From: Microcystis viridis FACHB-1342
GTDB taxonomy: Bacteria; Cyanobacteriota; Cyanobacteriia; Cyanobacteriales; Microcystaceae
Length of the DNA stretch: 64,000 nucleotides
Direction: 5' to 3'
Assembly (NCBI RefSeq): GCF_014698335.1
Contig: NZ_JACJSV010000009.1
Location: 25,528-89,527, forward strand
The notes under the pieces: generated by a model
Database searches by the model: none
Seen by the model: only the letters and a program-made list of their open reading frames with translations
What the model was told of the DNA's origin: nothing
Part shown: in pieces, positions 26,973 to 35,563 of the stretch
How positions within the stretch are numbered: the first letter of the stretch is position 1
How the letters are laid out: the number at the start of each line of letters is the position of its first letter
Position numbers and translations under genes: made by a program

Positions 26973-27299
26973 AATAGGTGACTGTTGCTATTCGCTTTTT
27001 TAACTGATAAAGGAATATTTAGACCAGCGAATTCGGCTCCATCTTATTATTAGACTAAATCCTTGGCTCTTCTCGACTTTGTGTGATAAGTTTAACTTAT
27101 ATAGTAGCGATCGATCTTTGTGTCCTCTGTGTCTGGAGTGGTTCCTTCCACTCCCTCGCCCGCAAGACTGTATCTTAGAATACATTTTACCCACCAAACC
27201 TGGGAGAGCCCCTTTGAGTATAGGCTAGTTATCAGGAGAGGCACTCATGCAAGAGGCAAAAGCTTCAGAAGCTGATTACTGATTACTGAAAAAAGCTGA
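26973..27299. other. Gene-free stretch with a MITE-like element
   Basis: Between the S66 gene and pilQ there is no convincing open frame. It holds a family-A short inverted-repeat element (27065-27210), a GGCACTCATGCAA motif seen also near 3363 and 3383, and degenerate CTGATTACTGATTACTG units. Confidence 0.7.
27065..27210. mobile_element. MITE-like element, family A copy 1
   Basis: The element begins GGCTCTTCTCGACTTTGTG and ends GGGAGAGCC. Internally it has a palindrome around TGTATCTTAGAATACA and is about 146 bp. Much of it matches, in inverted orientation, 39505-39648. No coding capacity is seen. GG(C/T)TCTTC-type ends recall ISL3-family transposons (inference). No target duplication is visible here. 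Confidence 0.72.
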
Positions 27300-29423
27300 T
27301 CACTGTCGTGGTTGTACGGGGAAACCTTGACGCTGCAACACTTCCGCCGCATCTTGGCCCGGTTGATAGTTGATACCGAGGGTAGAGGTGGCCGTATCTT
27401 CGATGATTTTGGGAGTGAGGAGAATAATCACCTCCGAGCGACTATTCTGATTGGTACGACTGCGGAATAAAGCCCCTAAAATAGGAATATCCCCTAAAAT
27501 CGGCACTTTTGTCTCAGAACTTTGTTGGCGCTCTTGTATAATCCCGGAAAGAATTAAACTCTGTCCATCCCGGAGACGAATTAAACCCGATAATAATTCC
27601 CGGGTAATCAAAGGAGTCAATTGGTTGATTGTCGCCCCACCGCTATTAAATGGAATCTGGGGACCTGGTTGGGCAATTGTAGGCGCAACATTTAAACTGA
27701 TGTAACCATTATCATCAATTTGATTCACATCGACGGTTAAGGTCAGTCCAGCATCACCAAACACAGGAGTTGTAGTTCTCACATTGCCATTGCTATTGGT
27801 ATCAATTGTTGTTGTAACACTGACCAGCACTTTCTCGGTTAGTTTCACCACTGCCTGTTGACCTTCCTGCACCACCAGCGAGGGATCGGTGAGAATCTTG
27901 GCATTTCCTGTCTGAATTGAGGCTTGCAGGGTCATCAGGAATCTTTGGGGATATTGAAATAGGGTCGGGGGTTCGTATTCATACTCTATTATTCCCGTCT
28001 CTGGGTCAATATTAACATCACTCAAACCGGGTTGGAAGGGGTTAACAGTGCGACCAAAACTGGGACGAGCATAGGGTGTTGTGCCACCTACAAAGTCATT
28101 CGGTCCCTGGTTAACACGGCCAAAGGAAGCGCCATTCTGAACATCAAAAAAAGGTGCTATTTCCTGGTCCGCGTTTGTACTCCCCGATATGATATCGAAA
28201 ATCGGCACAACAGGCTGTGCAAAAGCCCCCGGTCTGCCTACAGTCGAGCTAGTGGGTGGGTTGATATTGCCAAAGTTCAGTACTGCCGCCCCGTTATCTT
28301 GAACAAAGAAACCATCGTTAAAACCGAAGGAAAAACTACTGTTAAAACGGTCTGTATTGAGCAGGTTGACATCGATAACTTTGACATTAACCACTACCTG
28401 ACGACGACGGGCATCCAGTTGGGTTAATAAGGAGGTGGCGATCTGGACTTGTCGGGGTTCGCCGATTAAATTGATAGAATTAAGGCGCTCGTCGGCGGCA
28501 ATTCTTAAACCGGTTAAAAGTAGGGCAGCTTTTGAGCCTTCTGTGTTTTGGGGTTTCAGTGGCTCTAGGGTGGGAGGAACATCCCGGCGACCGATTACCC
28601 GTTGGGTGAGGGGATCGACGATATCTTCGGTTTGGGTAACTAAACGCTGGTATTCTGCCCCTTGGGTGGCGAGGAAAGTAGCAGCATTGACGGCTTTCAC
28701 TTGGTTGAGACGCAGGGTGCGGCTAATCAGATTACGAGCGCCCTGGGGTAATTGCGCCCCGACAAAGATGGTCTTACCCTGACGGTTGGCCTGGAGTCCA
28801 GAAACTAACAACACGGCGTTAAAAATGTTTTCCACCGATTCGTTAGTAAATTCCAAGGAAACTGTCTGAGAAGTGGCGTTAGCTTCCCCCTGGGCGCTGG
28901 TGAAAACGACGTTATAACCGGCAATGTTAGCAAGGGTCATTAACACTTCTCTAGCGGAAGCTTCCCGCAGTAAAACACGAGGTACGGTGATATTGCGATC
29001 AAATTTGATCTTTTCGGCACTAGCATCGATATTAGAGATGGCAATATCTCCCACTGGTGGGGCGACGGCCCGGGGTAGGGTGGGAGCGCCGGGGGCTTGA
29101 GGTATGCCTTGAATGATAATTTCCGGATTGGGGACAAGGGGCACACTTTGGGCAAGTAGTTTTTCACTGTCTAAAATGCGATCGCTGATTTCCTTTTCTA
29201 CGGCCGCGCTGGAAGGGACAAGCTGATTTAGCGATTTTTGTAAAGTTTCTTGACTAAACTCTTGCGAAAATTCAATTTTTGATGTAGCAGATTTTAACTC
29301 TGAACCATGGAAGGAAATGGCGGTTTCGGCCAAGACGCTCAGGGGAGCCATCAATAAAAACGAGGCAATTGGGGGGATAAACAGGGCATAACGGGACGGA
29401 TTCACTTTAACTTCACTCCTCAA
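27300..29423 (-). CDS. pilQ: Type IV pilus secretin PilQ
   Basis: 707 residues with a signal peptide (about 1-32, SFLLMAPLSVLAETA). A variable Pro-rich part precedes an STN/secretin N domain (about 138-215, VLLREASAREVLMTLANIAG), a second N-domain region near 230-345, and the secretin core from about 480 with VVKLTEKVLVSV and the closing GLIRLRDGQSLILSGIIQER and RSEVIILLTPKII. PilQ forms the outer-membrane channel for the type IV pilus, used for phototactic motility and DNA uptake. It is the last gene of pilN-pilO-pilQ; the gap to pilO is 55 bp. Confidence 0.92.
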   Translation of the reverse strand: MRSEVKVNPSRYALFIPPIASFLLMAPLSVLAETAISFHGSELKSATSKIEFSQEFSQETLQKSLNQLVPSSAAVEKEISDRILDSEKLLAQSVPLVPNPEIIIQGIPQAPGAPTLPRAVAPPVGDIAISNIDASAEKIKFDRNITVPRVLLREASAREVLMTLANIAGYNVVFTSAQGEANATSQTVSLEFTNESVENIFNAVLLVSGLQANRQGKTIFVGAQLPQGARNLISRTLRLNQVKAVNAATFLATQGAEYQRLVTQTEDIVDPLTQRVIGRRDVPPTLEPLKPQNTEGSKAALLLTGLRIAADERLNSINLIGEPRQVQIATSLLTQLDARRRQVVVNVKVIDVNLLNTDRFNSSFSFGFNDGFFVQDNGAAVLNFGNINPPTSSTVGRPGAFAQPVVPIFDIISGSTNADQEIAPFFDVQNGASFGRVNQGPNDFVGGTTPYARPSFGRTVNPFQPGLSDVNIDPETGIIEYEYEPPTLFQYPQRFLMTLQASIQTGNAKILTDPSLVVQEGQQAVVKLTEKVLVSVTTTIDTNSNGNVRTTTPVFGDAGLTLTVDVNQIDDNGYISLNVAPTIAQPGPQIPFNSGGATINQLTPLITRELLSGLIRLRDGQSLILSGIIQERQQSSETKVPILGDIPILGALFRSRTNQNSRSEVIILLTPKIIEDTATSTLGINYQPGQDAAEVLQRQGFPVQPRQ

Positions 29424-29478
29424 CGATTACGGGATTCAACGGACAAAAAACGCAATACTCACACCGGATTGAAGACTA

Positions 29479-30270
29479 TTATTGGCGCGGACTGGCGGAG
29501 GGTTGACCTTCGGCGGGGGGTTGACCTTCAGGAGGTGGGGGTGGTGCTAACTTGGCTAATTCGGCGGCACTGAGAGGAATAATTACATTGAGAAGAAAAG
29601 TCGTGGTCACGGGTCGATCGCCTTGGAGAACGATAGTGGCCTTATTGTTGCCAGTACTAACTACTTTAAACGTCGATCCTTGCTTTTCCATCTGGGTATT
29701 GAGACTGTTGAGCAAAATGAGCGGCTGTAATCTTTCTAAATCCCGAATAACCTCTTGAGTGTTAACATAGTTTCCTTGAATCTTGACGTTAAAAGTTTGA
29801 CGTTTGAGCTTATTATTAACCTCACTACCGAGGGAACCATCGGAGACTACCACCGGTTCTAGTCCTTGGGGTTGAAAACTAACCAGCTTAACATCGCCAG
29901 ACTTAAAGATATTACTAACATCTAAGAGAATAGTGCTTAAGTCCCTTTCTCTAGCAAAAAGCGAGAGTATTTGCTGTTTCATAGCTTTTTGTTGTTGTAA
30001 CTGACTCTCGATTTTTTGGAATTCTGAAAATTCGAGACGGCTTTTTTGTTGATCTAGCAGTTGTTGTTTGTCGGCGGCATCGGTTTGCAGTTGCTGCAAG
30101 GTATCATAAGCGGGCATCACCCAGTTAAAAAGCAGATAGAGGGAGCCAAGTAAACCTAGCATAGCGGCAGCGATGCCACTATTACGGGGAGTAAAATTTA
30201 TCCCGAAAGCGATAGGATACTCCTGAAATTCCTCTAATGTCAGCTTCTCAAATTCTTCGTTAAAGGTCAT
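29479..30270 (-). CDS. pilO: Type IV pilus alignment protein PilO-like
   Basis: 263 residues. One N-terminal membrane helix (about 33-52, AAMLGLLGSLYLLFNWVMPA), then a coiled coil (LQTDAADKQQLLDQQKSRLE) and a ferredoxin-like C-terminal part, ending in a Pro/Gln-rich tail (GQPPAEGQPSA). This is the PilO layout of the inner-membrane alignment complex PilMNOP. It overlaps pilN by 4 bp and precedes pilQ, so the three form one transcript. Identity rests more on order and architecture than on motifs. Confidence 0.82.
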   Translation of the reverse strand: MTFNEEFEKLTLEEFQEYPIAFGINFTPRNSGIAAAMLGLLGSLYLLFNWVMPAYDTLQQLQTDAADKQQLLDQQKSRLEFSEFQKIESQLQQQKAMKQQILSLFARERDLSTILLDVSNIFKSGDVKLVSFQPQGLEPVVVSDGSLGSEVNNKLKRQTFNVKIQGNYVNTQEVIRDLERLQPLILLNSLNTQMEKQGSTFKVVSTGNNKATIVLQGDRPVTTTFLLNVIIPLSAAELAKLAPPPPPEGQPPAEGQPSASPRQ

Positions 30271-31028
30271 GGTTGAATGGCTCCTTGGCTTTTGAGAGTA
30301 TTAATCCTAGTGATAACTCCGATCGCTCCATTCCTGACCAGATTGGGCAGTTGTTGAGTGGTGGGAGTATCACTTAATTGGGCGGTGATCACAAATTGAA
30401 CCACTTGGGGGAAAGTAATATTAATATTTTTATACTGATTGTCCACCTCTACGGGTAAATCGGCCAGGGCAGCACTTTCGATCACCGTTTGCTTACCCTG
30501 CAAAAAAGGAGAAGCTTGTAGAGTTAAGAGATAATCATTGACTGCTTCGTAATTACTGGCAAAACCACTGATTTTTAAGCGCGTAGCCGAATTGGGTTGC
30601 CCTTGATTGAGGTTCGCGGGAACCTCCACCTGTTGCACACTATTTAACTGCACCCTAGGAGGAGTTTGTTGGCGAATTTCTTGGAGAATGGCTGACCAAG
30701 GACTAATCTGATTGAATACACCCACCAGAGCTTGATTTTCTGCTTCTACCGCCTTTAGTTCCCCTCTGATGTCTTCTAGTTTTTTACTTTGGACTTGTAC
30801 TTGACCTAATTCCCCGTCCAATTGCTGAATTTTGGCCTGAGCTTCGCCAGTTTTCCAACCGACGGCTAAACCGAGTAATCCCGTCAGTGCCAATAATCCG
30901 GCCCCAACTCCCACACCGATGAACAGGGGTATTTGTTTACTTCGGTCAATAACGGTGGAAACCTCGAAGTTAGAGGCTGTTTGGTTAAGATGGCGATCTT
31001 TAAGAAAATTAACGTCAAGACTATACAT
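30267..31028 (-). CDS. pilN: Type IV pilus assembly protein PilN
   Basis: 253 residues starting MYSLDVNFLKDRHLN, the family-type conserved N-terminus (DINLL-like, here VNFLKDR) that binds PilM in the cytoplasm. A membrane helix at about 36-57 is followed by a coiled coil and a periplasmic domain (ISGFASNYEAVNDYLLTLQ) typical of fimbrial assembly proteins. It overlaps pilO by 4 bp. A pilM gene, its expected partner directly upstream, is not in this window; transposon debris begins about 170 bp away. Confidence 0.85.
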   Translation of the reverse strand: MYSLDVNFLKDRHLNQTASNFEVSTVIDRSKQIPLFIGVGVGAGLLALTGLLGLAVGWKTGEAQAKIQQLDGELGQVQVQSKKLEDIRGELKAVEAENQALVGVFNQISPWSAILQEIRQQTPPRVQLNSVQQVEVPANLNQGQPNSATRLKISGFASNYEAVNDYLLTLQASPFLQGKQTVIESAALADLPVEVDNQYKNINITFPQVVQFVITAQLSDTPTTQQLPNLVRNGAIGVITRINTLKSQGAIQP

Positions 31029-31197
31029 AATTTCTGTTTATACCGATACTTTTTTGCTAACATTGATTAAGCTGAGACGTATTTTAATCGCTTATTCTTG
31101 GATTAGCCGAATTTCCCCCAATCCCTTTACTTTTGCCTCTTGCCTCGTTTCAACAAGCAATTTGAATTAGGAACAGCTTAACATTTCTGTTAATGGG

Positions 31198-31809
31198 TTA
31201 ACAATGCACGCTCAAAGAGTCTTTGAACGAGGGTGTATCTACCAGAGCAAGAAGGAAGAACCCCCGTACTCCCTTAGGATACCTGTCCATTTGTCGCCCA
31301 TCAATTTCTGATTTAATTACTTTTTTTCCACCCAAATTATCGATTAATTCACCAGTCCGGCTACCTGTCTTTGACCTATAAGCTTCACAACAATTTATAA
31401 CGGTTTTTTCGTACTCAAATGCCTTAGATCTTAAGAATATTTTAAACTGATACTGTGACCAAGTTAACATCTGTCTAACAGACTTTGATTGGATTTTTCT
31501 TCCAGACCTTAAGACCATTTCTGATACTTCAAATGTCGGCAATAAAATCCCATCGAAGTTTTCTACTAAGAATCTAGCTACTTTGTGATGTAGTTCATCA
31601 ACTAGGTTTTTAATTCTTAATCTTAGTCGGTTACAGGTGTTATGATGGCATTTACAGGTTTTGGCTTTAACTTTAGTGGAACGAAAAATTAAGTCATCTA
31701 AATGATAGCACAAACGAAGACTTCTAATCACTTTAAAATGAGCGGTAATGTCTTCACTCATTGACAGTCTTGCCCCTTTGAGAGCCAGTTTCAGATCAGA
31801 CCTATCCAT
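31198..31809 (-). pseudogene. Truncated TnpB-like (IS200/IS605-type) fragment
   Basis: 203 residues that match the C-terminal half of TnpB/OrfB nucleases: RIKNLVDELHHKVARFL, a helical MLTWSQYQFKIFLRSKA region, then AYRSKTGSRTGEL at the Zn-ribbon position and DRYPKGVRGFFLLALVDT at the RuvC-III position. In active relatives that last motif reads D-x-N-G/A-A/G-R; here the catalytic Asp is Tyr (near base 31280) and the Asn is Lys. The N-terminal half with RuvC-I is missing. A dead remnant is most likely; an exapted, nuclease-dead regulator is an alternative. It lies upstream of pilN. Confidence 0.75.
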
Positions 31810-32012
31810 AATATTATCTTAATACTAAAAGTTTTTCTAGTTAAGGAATCTAACCAAGTAAAAATGATTTTAATTGTCTCATATTTTTTCAGTGCAATTG
31901 AATTAGCAACGATAGATATACATTTCAGCCATATAAATAGTCAGTTAGTACACAAGCTAAAAGCAAGCTGTGATTGGGTTATAATTTTTGAAGATATCTA
32001 TTGTCGATAATA

Positions 32013-32159
32013 TCATCGGGTAATTTTGAGAGGGTGTTCGGTGAGCTCAGTCGAGCCGTTGGCCAGGGTTTTTTTTTTGACTTGATCTCCTTCTTGATAG
32101 GAATCTGGTCGAAGAACAGCGGGAGGGTAATTACGATTAGGAACTTTTTCTATATACAT
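32013..32159 (-). pseudogene. N-terminal fragment of an IS1634-like transposase
   Basis: 48 codons from ATG 32159: MYIEKVPNRNYPPAVLRPDS, then KKKTLAN, after which the similarity stops and a stop follows. The start MYIE-VPNRNSPPA-LLR-S---G--KKRTLAN is that of IS1634/IS4-group transposases of more than 500 residues. The flank contains a common ACTGAGCTCACCGAACACC repeat, which may mark the break. It is not functional. Confidence 0.7.
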
Positions 32160-32314
32160 GACCTCTATTCTAGCAAATGGAGAGAATTCTTGTCCATTAA
32201 TAAATGTTACAAATTACATGGCTCCATCAAGAAAAGTTAATGGGTGTATCCATTGATGGATAAAGGTTTTAGGCTATTATAGTAGATATGTATGGGGGAA
32301 GTTCAGTAATAAGT

Positions 32315-32893
32315 CTATGACCAATTGATCTCTAATAACCCCGGTGGTGGCGCAATCTCGATGCGTGCCGCTTTCAGATCCACCAGTGGAACAATTTCTT
32401 TGACAAAGGGAACCAGGGCCGTGGCTTTTGAGTCGGAGGAAGGGCTTTTTTTCTTGACAGAGGCGAGATTTGCTTCTAGTTGCACTGCTAAAATGTCATT
32501 ACCCGCCCACAAAATATCTACTACAACCCCGATTTTTTCTCCTGTCAGGTGATGATAAACCTCCAAGTTTACTAGCTCACTAACATGATATTCATCCGCT
32601 TTTAGGCGAGGTTTTTCCAGTTTATTCGCCCATAATTTATATCCGCGCAAAGCTTGGGCCTGTTCCCGATTTTCAACCCCCTCTAACTTGATAACATAAA
32701 CATTTTTGCCCGGTAGCTCACGTCCCCTGAGCAGCGTAATTTCTCGGATTTCTCCCCCTTGGGTCCCTTGTATTCCCCTAATACCTCGCTTCTGAAAACG
32801 TTCGGGAAAATCTGATACCGATAAAACTCGCAATTCTCCCTCCAGTCCCTGGGGTGCTACTATTGTCCCAATTTCTAGCCAATTTTCTTCCAT
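32315..32893 (-). CDS. rimM: Ribosome maturation factor RimM
   Basis: 192 residues. The N-terminal barrel begins WLEIGTIVAPQGLEGELRVL with the family motif G-x-I-V-x-x-x-G-x-x-G-x-x-x-V; a PRC-barrel follows from about 100 (DEYHVSELVNLEVYHH), ending IVPLVDLKAARIEIAPPPGLLE. RimM binds ribosomal protein S19 and helps mature the 30S head domain. The middle insertion (KKKSPSSDSKAT) is a little longer than usual. It usually sits with trmD or rpsP; here neighbours are unrelated. Confidence 0.92.
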   Translation of the reverse strand: MEENWLEIGTIVAPQGLEGELRVLSVSDFPERFQKRGIRGIQGTQGGEIREITLLRGRELPGKNVYVIKLEGVENREQAQALRGYKLWANKLEKPRLKADEYHVSELVNLEVYHHLTGEKIGVVVDILWAGNDILAVQLEANLASVKKKSPSSDSKATALVPFVKEIVPLVDLKAARIEIAPPPGLLEINWS

Positions 32894-33043
32894 TGTCTCG
32901 ATATGTTTTGCTATAGCTTTCCCTAGTATATAGCCTTTTTTGTCTCGCTCCTAGATTTTTAAAGTCTTGGTAAGGTAAAATTTTTAGTTGACCTCTACTC
33001 CTGACCATTTTTTGACTTTTTACTGGTGGCTTTTGACTGAATT

Positions 33044-33841
33044 ATGACTATTTGGCAAGCGGATTTTTATAAATCTTCATCTTCTTCCCCTCTTGGCACA
33101 GTCTGGCAATTGTTAATTTCCGATCCTCTCGGTCATCTTATTTATGAAAATTCCTGTCCCCAATCCCAAGCTAATAGCGACTGGTTAACCCAACAGTTAG
33201 AGCAAGCTTGTCAAGTCTCCCCCCCAGAAATTATCCAAGTTTTTCGCCCCCAATGCGCCAATTTATTTCTCCTCGCTGGTCAGAATTTACAGATCAAAAT
33301 TGAGTTAACCCGTCACGTTAACGCTCTGAAAAAACAGCTAGAATTACGGCAAATCCCCATCAATATCGACTCTCCTCCACCGCAACCCCTACCAGACCGA
33401 TTTTTAGGTCAAGAGTGGCGTTTTGCTCGTTTTCCCGCCGTTGATTTAGTTAACTTTTTTGGCGATCGCAGAATACCGATTCTTTCCCTACCAGAGGCCT
33501 TTTCTCCTTTAAAATTGGGTTTAGCCTCCACTCTCATGATCCCCGGTGTGGTTATTACCGGTGGTAAAAAATCTCTGGCGATCGCTCGTTGGTTAGAGGA
33601 AATTAACCCGGTATTTATCGATCATATTCCCACAGAAACGGGGCGATCGGGCGGTTTAGTCTTGGAATCGGGTCTAAATGAACGCTGGATTTTCCTAACC
33701 TACGAGGATGAAGAAGTGGCCCTGGCAGCCAATGTTTATCAGGCAACCAAAGAGGAAAGCCAAGGTTTACACTTTCTTCTCATACAACCGGATGATTCTG
33801 GTCGCACTTTTACCGGCTTTTGGTTACTGAAGCAGGTTTAA
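33044..33841 (+). CDS. Tab2/Atab2-family RNA-binding protein
   Basis: 265 residues, beginning MTIWQADFYKSS, with QVFRPQCANLF near 65 and a C-terminal part (GLNERWIFLTYEDEEVALAA, then LHFLLIQPDDSGRTFTGFWLL) typical of the Tab2 (DUF1092) family of oxygenic phototrophs. In algae Tab2 activates psaB mRNA translation for photosystem I; the cyanobacterial role is presumed related. Its 3' end overlaps that of the converging protease gene by 18 bp. Confidence 0.85.
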   Translation: MTIWQADFYKSSSSSPLGTVWQLLISDPLGHLIYENSCPQSQANSDWLTQQLEQACQVSPPEIIQVFRPQCANLFLLAGQNLQIKIELTRHVNALKKQLELRQIPINIDSPPPQPLPDRFLGQEWRFARFPAVDLVNFFGDRRIPILSLPEAFSPLKLGLASTLMIPGVVITGGKKSLAIARWLEEINPVFIDHIPTETGRSGGLVLESGLNERWIFLTYEDEEVALAANVYQATKEESQGLHFLLIQPDDSGRTFTGFWLLKQV

Positions 33842-34624
33842 CCCCCAAGCTGTCCCCAAGAGGCAAAGAATACCCGCTAAACCCGCTAAAGGTTGGTTAT
33901 AGATACCTTTAACCCAAACTAACCCAGAATCGCTGTAAGACATCAATTCGGCACTGTCTAGCAAAGCTAATCCCCACACCCAACCGCTATGAAGTCCCCA
34001 AGCTAATCCTAAACTACCATGATCGATCGCCCGCGCCCAGACCAGAACCATCCCCATCAGAAATAAACCGGGTAGTTGCGGCAGCGTTTGCTGACGTTCC
34101 CAAAGCAAGTGCAGCAGGGCAAAAATTAGGCTAGAAATGGCTCCCGCCACCCAAAAACCGTATTCTTGGCTTAATTGGCTCAAAAAGATGCCCCTAAAGA
34201 TTAATTCCTCGGTAATACCCACCCAGAGAGCCACTATCAACAGGGGTAAACTCAAGGCAAAAGCACGAGTTAGGTTTTTGGGCTGCCAATGTACCCAGGC
34301 CAAAATCCCCTCCAGAAAAAAAATTATCCCTAATCCCACCACTGCCAAGATTAATCCTTTGGTTAGGGAGATAAATAGGGAAAATGACGAAATTAATCCG
34401 TAATTATGGAGGCTGCTCCCCTCTATCTTCAATAATCCCCAGATAACTAAGGGAGCCAAGGCGTAAAGAGAGGCCACCAGGGGCAATTTCTGGTCAGGTT
34501 TTGTCCCTTGCAGCGGTTGCCATCCCAAACGACTCCCTAAACTAATGGCAATCGGCAGCCAGAGAATTAACCAGGCTAACAGGAAAATAATAATTTTTAT
34601 TAAGGCAGCCATGTTCATTGTCAA
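33824..34624 (-). CDS. CPBP-family intramembrane metalloprotease
   Basis: 266 residues with about seven membrane segments. The Abi/CPBP motifs are EELIFRGIFLSQL (EExxxR, about 138), LIFALLHLLWE (FxxxH, about 165) and a C-terminal GLHSGW His. These are the metal ligands of type II CAAX-prenyl-protease-like proteins such as those processing or protecting against peptides. The substrate is unknown. ATG 34624 and the nearby ATG of MAALIK are both possible. Confidence 0.87.
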   Translation of the reverse strand: MTMNMAALIKIIIFLLAWLILWLPIAISLGSRLGWQPLQGTKPDQKLPLVASLYALAPLVIWGLLKIEGSSLHNYGLISSFSLFISLTKGLILAVVGLGIIFFLEGILAWVHWQPKNLTRAFALSLPLLIVALWVGITEELIFRGIFLSQLSQEYGFWVAGAISSLIFALLHLLWERQQTLPQLPGLFLMGMVLVWARAIDHGSLGLAWGLHSGWVWGLALLDSAELMSYSDSGLVWVKGIYNQPLAGLAGILCLLGTAWGLNLLQ

Positions 34625-34681
34625 TTAGGTGTCAGAGAAGTGGGGTGTAGGGTGTGGGGTGTGGGAAGAATAAACAAAAAT

Positions 34682-34868
34682 GGCTCTTCGGGACTTGGTA
34701 TGGTTCGATAGGGGGGCATAAATCGACTCAATCCTTATCTGGCAAGAGATTTAATTGATTAGTTCGCTCCAGATCGCAAACAATTGACAAAAATTGCGGC
34801 AATGTCTGTCTCTATAAAGGTTTCATTCCTTATAACCCCGTCCATTGCATAAGACAAACCGAAGAACC
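34682..34868. mobile_element. MITE-like element, family B copy 1, with 8-bp target duplication
   Basis: A 187-bp element starting GGCTCTTCGGGACTTGG and ending CCGAAGAACC. The octamer ACAAAAAT stands directly on both sides (34674-34681 and 34869-34876), as expected from an 8-bp target duplication. The interior matches 41218-41404 at a glance over nearly the whole length. No ORF is present, so mobility would need a transposase in trans. An 8-bp duplication and GG(C/T)TCTTC ends fit the ISL3 family (inference). Confidence 0.82.
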
Positions 34869-34928
34869 ACAAAAATAATCTCCTGAATACTAACTCGGAG
34901 TCTCCTGTCTCCTAACACCCATAAAACA

Positions 34929-35007
34929 AACCCCCTAGGCATAGGATAACTGTGGAACTCTGCTCTGGTAAAGCCTAGCTCCAACAAAAATCCATCCCTA
35001 GGGGGTT
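34929..35007 (-). ncRNA. Possible structured transcript or terminator downstream of cyAbrB
   Basis: AACCCCCTAGG at 34929-34939 pairs perfectly with CCTAGGGGGTT at 34997-35007, closing a loop of 57 nt. On the minus strand the right arm is followed by TTTGTTTT, as in a terminator. The loop contains a smaller possible pairing (GGAGCTAGG with the later CCAGAGC region). It could end the cyAbrB transcript or be a small RNA; no known RNA family was identified with confidence. Confidence 0.4.
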
Positions 35008-35176
35008 GCGAAAAAGAAGAAAAAGTGCTTAAAGAAAACCCCTCAAGTTGATAAAAGAGGCGGTCAGGGGTTAGAATTAGGGGTAAGAATCTATATTGTC
35101 TTCTTAGTCGGTCTTGTCAAAACTAGCCCTTTTGACTGCCGATTTTTTTTGTCCTTATCCCTACTCCGTAACCTAT

Positions 35177-35563
35177 TTAAGCTTCTACCGGTTCTTCTGA
35201 TTCCGTTTGTTTGAGGTGGATGTGCTTGTAGCCAAGTTTGATTTCAAACTCATCGCCGGGCTGCAAGTTCATTTGTTCGGTATAGGTGGAACCGATGACG
35301 ATTTGACCATTTTTATGGACACTAACCCGGAAAGTGGGTTCGCGGCCGCGGCCATCTTTAGTGCCTTCGGGATCGAGAGGAACCCCTTTTGCACCTAAAA
35401 CAGCATCGTAAAAGTCGGTTAAATTGACCCGAACCTGGCCATCTTTACTTTGAGAGTAGTAACCACAACGTTTTGCCGTTTCGCGACGGGGTAAGTGGGA
35501 TAACTCTTTGACTTTTTGTAGTAGAGCTTTCCCGGTTAGGGGAGTAGGAGAGATGTCACTCAT
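35177..35563 (-). CDS. cyAbrB-type transcription regulator
   Basis: 128 residues. The N-terminal half (LLQKVKELSHLPRRETAKRCGYY, about 14-36) is found only in cyanobacterial AbrB proteins; the AbrB/SpoVT-like domain is C-terminal (FRVSVHKNGQIVIGSTYTEQM, about 78-98, and LQPGDEFEIKLGYKHI), unlike the Bacillus order. cyAbrB proteins are abundant DNA-binding proteins tuning carbon and nitrogen genes. Two paralogue classes exist; this one resembles the cyAbrB2 type, though I could not decide firmly. Confidence 0.88.
   Translation of the reverse strand: MSDISPTPLTGKALLQKVKELSHLPRRETAKRCGYYSQSKDGQVRVNLTDFYDAVLGAKGVPLDPEGTKDGRGREPTFRVSVHKNGQIVIGSTYTEQMNLQPGDEFEIKLGYKHIHLKQTESEEPVEA

Larger units (their letters stand above)
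34625..35176. other. Gene-free stretch holding a short transposon and an inverted repeat
   Basis: 552 bp between the CPBP protease and cyAbrB genes. It contains a GTGTGGG run (about 34640-34665), a family-B element with target duplication (34674-34876) and a long inverted repeat (34929-35007). No open frame of gene quality was seen. Confidence 0.7.

Noticed and set aside
27000..27197. 65-codon minus-strand frame upstream of pilQ
   Set aside because: It lies inside the MITE-like element and reads a palindrome; no protein features.
32001..32240. 79-codon plus-strand frame
   Set aside because: It is the complement of the IS1634-like fragment and its flanks, which explains the sequence better.
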